The notes beneath the pieces were generated by a model. It saw only the letters and a program-made list of their open reading frames with translations. It was not told the origin of the DNA and made no database searches. Shown in pieces: positions 1 through 4,810 of a DNA stretch of 5,825 nucleotides (positions within the stretch are counted from its first letter, which is position 1; each line of letters opens with the position of its first letter). The position numbers and the translations under genes are program-made. Location of the stretch: contig URSZ01000135.1 in assembly GCA_900550635.1 (NCBI GenBank), forward strand, positions 1 through 5,825, given 5' to 3'. The DNA is from an uncultured Prevotella sp. (GTDB lineage Bacteria > Bacteroidota > Bacteroidia > Bacteroidales > Bacteroidaceae).

Positions 1-72
1 CAAATAAAAAATATGTCTGACATAATTCGAAATATGTCAGACATATTTTAAAATACAAGGCACATATTTTTT
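1..72. repeat. Phased palindrome array, copy 1 (two intact units plus one half-degenerate unit)
   Basis: The unit is an odd palindrome with core TATGTC-N-GACATA. Unit 1 is at 12-24 (centre 18, T). Unit 2 is at 33-45 (centre 39, A) and extends as a perfect 19-bp palindrome over 30-48. A third unit at 54-66 (centre 60) keeps only the right arm: six contiguous bases of its left and central part read CAAGGC instead of TGTCAG. The centres are exactly 21 bp apart. Spacers are ATTCGAAA (25-32) and TTTTAAAA (46-53). An ungapped hand alignment of 1-72 with 4652-4723 gives about 59 of 72 identical bases. Similarity reaches base 1, so the element may extend beyond the window. It contains no gene and lies past the 3' end of the minus-strand operon. 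The geometry is seen directly; the function is unknown. Confidence 0.9.
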
Positions 73-103
73 GCCCTTTGAAAACCCGTTTGAAAATCGC
101 CCT

Positions 104-116
104 AAAAATGCGGACA
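104..116 (+). repeat. Conserved box next to array copy 1 (AAAAATGCGGACA)
   Basis: This 13-base box matches 4745-4757 (AAAAATACGGACA) at 12 of 13 positions. It lies on the same side of the array in both copies, with about 10 bp less intervening sequence in copy 2. Weaker similarity surrounds it, for example a GAAA stretch just upstream. This suggests the repeated intergenic element is longer than the palindromes alone, roughly 105-115 bp. The box is short, so chance similarity cannot be ruled out for it alone; its matched placement beside both arrays is the main support. Confidence 0.55.
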
Positions 117-157
117 AAAAGCGACGCCGTTTCTTTTGCAAAAGTTCGCCGCTTTTT
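116..157 (-). terminator. Intrinsic terminator of the minus-strand operon
   Basis: Read on the minus strand, the arms 157-147 (AAAAAGCGGCG) and 126-116 (CGTCGCTTTTT) form an 11-bp stem with a single G-U wobble and a terminal U run. The 20-nt loop contains the perfect palindrome CTTTTGCAAAAG (133-144), which could form a small nested hairpin. On the plus strand the wobble becomes an A-C mismatch, so the structure favours minus-strand transcripts, although it could act in both directions. It starts 46 nt after the stop codon of the thioredoxin-like lipoprotein gene, where an operon end is expected. Confidence 0.7.
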
Positions 158-203
158 TATCCTGCCGTGTGGAAGAATTTTTCCTTTATGGAAGATGTTA
201 TGT

Positions 204-755
204 TTACATGCCGGCGTTGCCGATTACGTCTTTTATGTTTTTCTCCAGTTCTTCGGCCGTTGGCAACGGGTTGTCGTTGTATGAGTACTGCACGGTCAAC
301 CGGCCGTCGGCTATGTATGTCCTCGGTATCACTATTTGCGCGAACAGTTTGTAAACCTTGTCGTCGTTTTGTGCAGAGTAGGGAATCGTCAACCCGTTTT
401 CGGTCCAGTATTTGCTCACCGATTCGTGCGACTGTGCGCGGCTTATGGCCGTGAATGTCACCTGCCCGCTTGTGCCGTAACTCTCGTAAAGCTGCTGTAT
501 GGCGGCCAGCTCCTTGCGGCAGTCGGGGCATGAAGTGTTGAAAAGCACTATAACCGCCGGTTTGCCCTTGAGGTCGTTGGTGCGGAGCGCTTCGCCCGTG
601 CTCATTGTGACTCTGAAGTCGGGCAGTTTGTCGCCCACTTTTACCGTGCCTGATTTCGATTGGTTGTCTTCGTTGTCGTTTATACATGCGGCGGGCAAGA
701 GCATAAACAGGCAGGCCGCCAGGAACTTTATGGCTTTCGGGATTGTAATCTTCAT
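204..755 (-). CDS. Thioredoxin-like (TlpA/ResA-type) lipoprotein
   Basis: This 183-aa protein is a probable envelope thiol-disulfide oxidoreductase. It has a lipoprotein signal: a basic start (K2, K7, K10), a hydrophobic stretch at about 9-21, then the lipobox PAAC with Cys24 as the predicted lipidated residue. The residues after Cys24 (INDNED) are acidic and resemble the export signal of surface lipoproteins in Bacteroidota; that is inference. The rest is one thioredoxin-fold domain (about 38-180). The GDKLPDF segment starting at 41 is typical of the family. The redox motif is CPDC (76-79) in the context FNTSCPDC, without the tryptophan that usually precedes the motif. The cis-proline is probably P144 in VIPRTYI. 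It is shorter than the common two-domain DUF4369-TlpA proteins. The start at 755 gives a complete signal peptide. It is the last gene of the operon, 50 bp after dprA with no visible promoter between, and is followed by a hairpin terminator. The exact substrate is unknown. Confidence 0.87.
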   Translation of the reverse strand: MKITIPKAIKFLAACLFMLLPAACINDNEDNQSKSGTVKVGDKLPDFRVTMSTGEALRTNDLKGKPAVIVLFNTSCPDCRKELAAIQQLYESYGTSGQVTFTAISRAQSHESVSKYWTENGLTIPYSAQNDDKVYKLFAQIVIPRTYIADGRLTVQYSYNDNPLPTAEELEKNIKDVIGNAGM

Positions 756-805
756 ATTATGGTGTATTTTTATTGAGGTGTGTTGCTAATGTCGTAGGCC
801 GGAAC

Positions 806-1924
806 TTAGAGCAGGCGGTAGCGTGAGCCGCTCATGCTTTTTACTATCCCGCGCATTTCCAGCCCGAACAGCAGCGACATGAGTTTGCCTACGTGAATGC
901 CTGTTTTTGCGGCAAGCATGTTAAGCTGCATGCCGTCGCTGCCTGCGAGGGTGTCTGCAACGAGCTGTTCATCGGCTGCCAGCACGGGGAACAGTTCCTT
1001 TTCCTGCGCTGCCTGCGCCTTGTTTTCGGCCGCTTTGTCCCAGCACAAGGCTTCGGTCAGTTCTGCCGCCGATGTAACCAGCTGTGCGCGGCCTGTGCGT
1101 ATCAGTTTGTTGCAGCCTTCTGAGAATTCGTCGGTTGCCCGTCCGGGAAATGCGCACACGTCTCGGCCGTAGCTTTGGGCAATCGAGGCCGTTATCAATC
1201 CGCCTCCCTTTGCAGCGCTTTCAACGACCACCGTGGCGTCGGCCAGGCCGGCTATTATCCTGTTGCGCCTTACGAAGTTCAACTTGTCGGGCACCGTGCC
1301 CGATATGAATTCCGTCACCAGTCCGCCGTGTGCAAGCATGTCTTTGGCAGTGTTGCGGTGGGCGGCCGGGTACAGCCTGTCGAGGCCGTGGGCCAGCACG
1401 GCAACCGTGGGCAGGCCTGCTTCGAGCGCTCCGCGGTGGGCGTGCACGTCTATTCCGTAGGCAAGGCCGCTGACCACGAGCGTTCCGGGCGCTACCGACG
1501 CGAGTTCGCCGGTAAACCGCCTGCACATGTCCTTGCCGTATTCCGTGCAATGCCTTGTGCCTACCACCGAAACGACATGGCGTGTGTTCAGGTCGGCACT
1601 GCCTTTTGTGAAGAGCACGAGCGGCGCGTCGATACAGCTTTTCAGTCGCGACGGGTAGGCCCTGTCGGCGATAGTAAGGCATTTTATGCCGTGTTTTTCC
1701 ACAAACTCCGCTTCCTTCTCGGCTTTTTGCAGGGCAGTGTCCATGCTCTCGATTATTTCGCACATTTTGGGCGAGGCTTCAGGGGCAATGGCGCGCAGGT
1801 CGCGGCGGTTTTCCATTATCACCGAGGCACAGCCTGCCGCATTATACAGTTCAAGTATCTGCGACGGCTTAATGCGCGGCAGCAAGGTCAGGGCTATGCA
1901 GTGGATAGTTTCGGGCGAAATCAT
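806..1924 (-). CDS. dprA: DNA-processing protein DprA
   Basis: This 372-aa protein matches full-length DprA. In transformation, DprA binds incoming single-stranded DNA in the cytoplasm and loads RecA on it. An N-terminal helical region (about 1-75) precedes the Rossmann-like core (about 80-290). Core motifs visible are VGTRHCTEYG (121-130), SGLAYGID (152-159) followed by AHRGAL, GLDRLYP (180-186), VRRNRIIAGL (218-227), GGLITA (241-246) and FPG (259-261). A charged, Ala/Glu-rich linker at about 295-320 leads to a C-terminal winged-helix-like domain ending in SRYRLL. The start codon overlaps the thioesterase stop as ATGA (1924-1921), which supports both the start and translational coupling. No truncation or loss of a core motif is apparent. 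DprA is widespread, so its presence does not prove natural competence. Confidence 0.97.
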   Translation of the reverse strand: MISPETIHCIALTLLPRIKPSQILELYNAAGCASVIMENRRDLRAIAPEASPKMCEIIESMDTALQKAEKEAEFVEKHGIKCLTIADRAYPSRLKSCIDAPLVLFTKGSADLNTRHVVSVVGTRHCTEYGKDMCRRFTGELASVAPGTLVVSGLAYGIDVHAHRGALEAGLPTVAVLAHGLDRLYPAAHRNTAKDMLAHGGLVTEFISGTVPDKLNFVRRNRIIAGLADATVVVESAAKGGGLITASIAQSYGRDVCAFPGRATDEFSEGCNKLIRTGRAQLVTSAAELTEALCWDKAAENKAQAAQEKELFPVLAADEQLVADTLAGSDGMQLNMLAAKTGIHVGKLMSLLFGLEMRGIVKSMSGSRYRLL

Positions 1925-2334
1925 TCGGTCGGTTCGAAAAACTGGGCAAACTTGTCATTCAGTTCCGGGCAGTCGGACAGGCGGCCGTTTACAAGGCACA
2001 CCACATCCACGCGGCTTCGGAAAACCGGGCGGTCCTCGGGAAGGCGGAAAATATCCTGGTAAAAGACATAGCGCAGTCCTTCCTTCTTTATTCTCAGGCG
2101 GCTCATAAACTCGTCGTCGCTCTTGAGCGGGGCTTTGAATTCCATTGTTATCCTTGCCACAACGGCGTCAATGCCGCGTGCGTGAAGGTCGGCAAAGCTG
2201 ATTCCGCAGGAGCGGAGGAACATGTGGCGGGTGTGCTCGGTGTAGTGCTGGTAGTTGGCGTTGTTCACTATTCCCTGGAGGTCGCACTCGTAGTCGCGCA
2301 CCGCCATCTTCAGTTCGTAGATGTATTTATTCAT
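1921..2334 (-). CDS. Acyl-CoA thioesterase, 4HBT/YbgC-like hotdog fold
   Basis: This 137-aa protein has the usual length of a single hotdog-fold thioesterase, which hydrolyses acyl-CoA to free acid and CoA in the cytoplasm. The N-terminal signature is RDYECDLQGIVNNANY (13-28): D18 sits where the catalytic Asp of the 4HBT/YbgC group lies, followed by GIVNNANY and the YTEHTR helix (31-36). The remainder shows the alternating strands expected of the sheet (ARITMEF at 60-66, YVFYQDIF at 89-96, VDVVCLVNGR at 109-118). The substrate cannot be read from the sequence; small acyl-CoA and aryl-CoA enzymes look alike at this level. Its ATG lies inside the end of the upstream DUF2851 gene (8-bp overlap), and its TGA overlaps the dprA start by 4 bp. 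Confidence 0.9.
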   Translation of the reverse strand: MNKYIYELKMAVRDYECDLQGIVNNANYQHYTEHTRHMFLRSCGISFADLHARGIDAVVARITMEFKAPLKSDDEFMSRLRIKKEGLRYVFYQDIFRLPEDRPVFRSRVDVVCLVNGRLSDCPELNDKFAQFFEPTE

Positions 2335-3643
2335 TATGTTCGCAATTATGATACTTTGTAAGGTACTCGAAACCGAAACGGCAGCGCAGGCAGTCGCGGC
2401 GTTCGCAATAGTTCCGCCGCAAATGTATGAGAGCTTGGGAATCGGCGGCCGATTGTGCCTTTATCCCCGTTTCTTCCCATGTGCGGGTGATGAAGTTGTC
2501 TTCTGGCGGCAACTGGGTAAAGAGGTCGAGGGCACGGTTCTCGTACTTTCTCTCGCCGCGGTATCTCCCGTAGGCAAAAAGCAGCGGTATTACCGAGTTG
2601 AGCACAATAAGGTTCTGTGATTTCGGCTGAATGCGTTTTTCGCTTTCCGGGCTTTTGCAGCCGAAGGTGTAATGTGTTTTCCAGTATTCCGTAACTCCGG
2701 TTGCCAGGTTGCGGCGTATGTGGTTCAGGTCGCCCGGACCGGTTATCGCTGTCAGTGAAATGGCGTCGCGGAAGAAGAGGTTTACCAGTTGCGAGATACG
2801 TATGTGAGGAAAGTTCTGCGGCCGTGTGCGCAGCAAGCGCCATTGTTCGCCTGCCATAGGTTTGAGCGAGAACTTGTTTGCGAGGAATTTGTATTCCTTT
2901 TTCAGGTTTAAGAAATGGTCGTCGTATTCGGCCAAATCGCGGAAGTTGCGCGGCAGCGTGCTGTCGAGCAGCAGCCCGGCCTGTCCGAAAAACAGTGCTT
3001 CAAGCTGGAGTATGTTGTCGCGGTGTTTGGCTGCGGCGAGCAAAGGAACGTTGAAAGCCCATTGTTCGAACGCTTCGCCGTTTATGCCGAAGCCGAAGTT
3101 GCGTGCTATGGCTATGAAGCACACGCGGTTCCAGTCGCCGTTACAGCGGTCAAGGTATCCGAATATGCGGTTTGTCTTTTCTTCCAGCCTTTCTATGTGC
3201 AGGGTGGAAAGCCAAGAGCGTATTTTTATGCTGTCGAGCCTGGCAGCGTACCTGTAACAGGGAGGATATTTCTCCTCGACCAGCAGTTGCGTGTAGTTTT
3301 CCTCGACGTATTGCGGAACCTGCATTACAAACTGCGGCAGTGTGCGGCCGTGCACGTCTTTCACCTCGGTGTCGGCCACGGAAACCCCGTGCAGGATGAT
3401 GTTCCCGTATTTCGCGTCCTTGTCATGGCCGTGGCGGTTCCAGTCGCTGCTTTTGGTGTGCACTTCAACGTTGCCGGCAAACTCCACTCCGTCCAGTTTG
3501 ATGGTACAGTTTATGAAATCGGGTCCGGAGTCGGTGTTGTGAAGCCCGGTGTTTATGACTTCCAGGGTTTGCCCGTCGGTGGTGTGCAGTTCGCCAATGG
3601 GAAACAGCTTGTTTTGCCATGCGTAATGTAATAGGCGTTCCAT
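2327..3643 (-). CDS. DUF2851 family protein (function unknown)
   Basis: This 438-aa protein is recognised from its N-terminal pattern as a DUF2851 member, a family known mainly from Bacteroidota and without an assigned role. The most conserved-looking part is residues 1-90: LLHYAW, then SGPDF (39-43), GNVEVH (57-62), SSDW (65-68), H71, H73 and NIILHGV (81-87). An acidic residue after a proline (P41-D42), then E60 one residue before H62 and four before K64, loosely recalls a PD-(D/E)XK nuclease core, with His or a shifted Lys at the last position. That is a hypothesis. The middle is mostly helical in appearance. The C-terminus carries cysteines C413, C418 and C421 (Cx4Cx2C) plus C434, a possible metal site. 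No signal peptide or membrane segment is seen, so it is probably cytoplasmic. It is the first gene of the operon, transcribed from the divergent promoter region, and overlaps the thioesterase gene by 8 bp. Confidence 0.88.
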   Translation of the reverse strand: MERLLHYAWQNKLFPIGELHTTDGQTLEVINTGLHNTDSGPDFINCTIKLDGVEFAGNVEVHTKSSDWNRHGHDKDAKYGNIILHGVSVADTEVKDVHGRTLPQFVMQVPQYVEENYTQLLVEEKYPPCYRYAARLDSIKIRSWLSTLHIERLEEKTNRIFGYLDRCNGDWNRVCFIAIARNFGFGINGEAFEQWAFNVPLLAAAKHRDNILQLEALFFGQAGLLLDSTLPRNFRDLAEYDDHFLNLKKEYKFLANKFSLKPMAGEQWRLLRTRPQNFPHIRISQLVNLFFRDAISLTAITGPGDLNHIRRNLATGVTEYWKTHYTFGCKSPESEKRIQPKSQNLIVLNSVIPLLFAYGRYRGERKYENRALDLFTQLPPEDNFITRTWEETGIKAQSAADSQALIHLRRNYCERRDCLRCRFGFEYLTKYHNCEHNE

Positions 3644-3728
3644 GGATGGGTGAAAAATGGGCTTTGCCGGGTTGGTGTGCTTAGTGCGTTGCTTATTGCG
3701 GCGTTACCGCCGGCGATAATTTGTCTTA

Positions 3729-3736
3729 CAAAGGTA
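3729..3736 (-). promoter_or_regulatory. Bacteroidales -7 box for the DUF2851-thioesterase-dprA operon
   Basis: On the minus strand this reads TACCTTTG, an exact match to the Bacteroides -7 element TAnnTTTG. It lies 85 bp upstream of the DUF2851 start codon, implying a leader of about 80 nt. No clear TTTG -33 element is found at the usual spacing; that position falls in or near the opposing -7 box. The match is exact and well placed, but the motif is short and no transcript start is known. Confidence 0.55.
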
Positions 3737-3756
3737 ATTCTTTCATTTATAATGCC

Positions 3757-3764
3757 TATCTTTG
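3757..3764 (+). promoter_or_regulatory. Bacteroidales -7 box for dapB
   Basis: TATCTTTG is an exact match to the Bacteroides -7 element TAnnTTTG and ends 23 bp before the dapB ATG, implying a leader of under 20 nt. No good TTTG -33 element is seen about 20 bp upstream; that stretch coincides with the opposing minus-strand -7 box. The position also argues against starting dapB at the upstream in-frame ATG at 3650, because that start would lie well upstream of the promoter. Confidence 0.6.
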
Positions 3765-3787
3765 TGCATAATTTAATTTGCAGCAGA

Positions 3788-4543
3788 ATGAAATTAGCAT
3801 TGATAGGCTATGGCAAAATGGGGCACATGATTGAAGACATCGCCCGCAGCCGTGGCCATAATATCGTGAGCATAATCGACATCGACAACCGCGAGGATTT
3901 CGACAGCGACGCTTTCCGCAGTGCCGATGTGGCCATAGAGTTTACATCGCCCGCGTCGGCGTATGACAACTGTATGAGCGCTTTCAGGCAGGATGTGAAA
4001 GTGGTGTCGGGCAGCACGGGCTGGATAAACGACCACATGGACGAGATGAAGCGCTTGTGCGAGGACGGGTTCCATACCTTGTTCTGGAGCAGCAATTTCA
4101 GCGTCGGCGTGGCCATTTTCAACGCGTTGAACAAGTATCTGGCCAAGATAATGAACGCATACCCCGGCTACGACGTTAAGATTGAGGAAGTACACCATGT
4201 GCACAAGCTCGACGCACCGAGCGGCACGGCCATAACGCTTGCCGAGGGAATCATAGCCAACCTCGACCGCAAGACCGAGTGGGTGAAAGGCGTGCTCACA
4301 GCGCCCGACGGCACGAAAAGCGGCACGGACAACGTTGCCCCCAACGTAATAGCCGTTGACAGCATACGCGAGGACGAAGTGCCGGGCATACACTCCGTTA
4401 TTTACGACAGCGAAGCCGACTGCATAACCATAAAGCACGACGCCCACAGCCGCAAAGGCTTCGCCCTGGGGGCGGTGCTGGCTGCCGAGTATGCCGCAAA
4501 GCACGAAGGATTCCTGACAATGCAGGATTTGTTCCACTTTTAG
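3788..4543 (+). CDS. dapB: 4-hydroxy-tetrahydrodipicolinate reductase DapB
   Basis: This 251-aa cytoplasmic enzyme reduces the DapA product with NAD(P)H to tetrahydrodipicolinate, on the path to meso-diaminopimelate for peptidoglycan and to lysine. The N-terminal Rossmann motif is GYGKMG (7-12). FTSP (52-55) and SSNFSVGV (101-108) are typical cofactor and domain-hinge segments. The catalytic motif EVHHVHKLDAPSGTA (134-148) carries H136, H137 and K140, matching E. coli H159, H160 and K163. The sequence is complete and of normal length for Bacteroidota. The frame is open upstream to an ATG at 3650, but the extra 46 residues show no family similarity and overlap the promoter region, so the start at 3788 (MKLALIGYGKMG) is chosen. 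Arginine is mostly CGC and isoleucine often ATA. It is followed on the same strand by lepB after 267 bp. Confidence 0.98.
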   Translation: MKLALIGYGKMGHMIEDIARSRGHNIVSIIDIDNREDFDSDAFRSADVAIEFTSPASAYDNCMSAFRQDVKVVSGSTGWINDHMDEMKRLCEDGFHTLFWSSNFSVGVAIFNALNKYLAKIMNAYPGYDVKIEEVHHVHKLDAPSGTAITLAEGIIANLDRKTEWVKGVLTAPDGTKSGTDNVAPNVIAVDSIREDEVPGIHSVIYDSEADCITIKHDAHSRKGFALGAVLAAEYAAKHEGFLTMQDLFHF

Positions 4544-4659
4544 TGTTATATGAGCCCGACTGACGGGAGTGTAAAATAAAGGTCGCCCGGAGCGACAAAA
4601 CGGCCGTTCCCGGAAAATCCCGCGGCAAAGTATTTTCAACCCTGTTGGGAGCAAGAAAA

Positions 4660-4723
4660 AATTATGTCCGACATAATTCAAAATATGTCCGACCTATTTT
4701 AAAATATGTCAGACATATTTTTT
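4660..4723. repeat. Phased palindrome array, copy 2 (three units)
   Basis: Three copies of the core TATGTC-N-GACATA sit at 4663-4675 (centre 4669, C), 4684-4696 (centre 4690, C; one mismatch, GACCTA) and 4705-4717 (centre 4711, A). Centres are exactly 21 bp apart. The first unit extends as a perfect palindrome over 4660-4678, and the third over 4701-4721. Spacers are ATTCAAAA (4676-4683) and TTTTAAAA (4697-4704), matching copy 1 at all but one position. The array lies in the dapB-lepB gap, about 120 bp after the dapB stop and 88 bp before the lepB start. As RNA, the third unit with its following T run could form a weak AU-rich terminator hairpin (9-bp stem). The phasing and the near-identical second array favour a DNA-level role; this is inference. 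Confidence 0.92.
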
Positions 4724-4744
4724 AGGGCCTCAGAAAGCGGTCGG

Positions 4745-4757
4745 AAAAATACGGACA
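4745..4757 (+). repeat. Conserved box next to array copy 2 (AAAAATACGGACA)
   Basis: This box differs at one base from 104-116 beside copy 1 and lies on the same side of the array. Together with the array it suggests a repeated intergenic element of roughly 105-115 bp. Here it falls 54-66 bp upstream of the lepB ATG, so it would lie within or close to the lepB control region. No TAnnTTTG box is visible between it and lepB. Confidence 0.55.
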
Positions 4758-4810
4758 TTAAAGGACTGCCGTGCCGGGCTGCCCTGCGAAAACGAAACAT
4801 AAACTGATAT

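Noticed and set aside
71..454. 127-codon plus-strand open frame over the array flank and lipoprotein gene
   Set aside because: It covers a terminator hairpin and the antisense of a gene with a lipobox and CPDC motif; the translation is Arg/Ser/Cys-rich with no domain.
1175..2062. 295-codon plus-strand open frame
   Set aside because: It lies opposite dprA and the thioesterase gene, which carry clear family motifs. The translation has no recognisable domain; it is an antisense shadow.
2915..3631. 238-codon plus-strand open frame
   Set aside because: Antisense to the DUF2851 gene, with a low-complexity Val/Ala/Gly-rich translation and no motifs.
3650..3787. N-terminal extension of dapB from the ATG at 3650
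   Set aside because: The 46 extra residues would include the divergent promoter region and are absent from DapB proteins, which begin with the Rossmann strand just before GxGxMG.
4582..4596. Hairpin GTCGC/GCGAC after dapB as a terminator
   Set aside because: The stem is only 5 bp and no T run follows on the plus strand (AAAAC follows). The T-rich side faces the minus strand, where there is no gene to terminate.
4603..4626. GCCG/CGGC inverted repeat in the dapB-lepB gap
   Set aside because: A short stem with a loop of about 16 nt; likely chance in a GC-rich stretch.
3794..4681. 295-codon minus-strand open frame
   Set aside because: Most of it is opposite dapB, whose catalytic motif is intact. 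The translation resembles no family and its start falls in the palindrome array.
4660..4723. CRISPR array
   Set aside because: Units are 13-21 bp palindromes with 8-bp spacers that are themselves conserved; there are no unique spacers and no cas genes.
1..4760. Composite transposon bounded by the two arrays
   Set aside because: No transposase or integrase lies between or beside them and the enclosed genes are housekeeping. Two members of a dispersed repeat explain the pair better.
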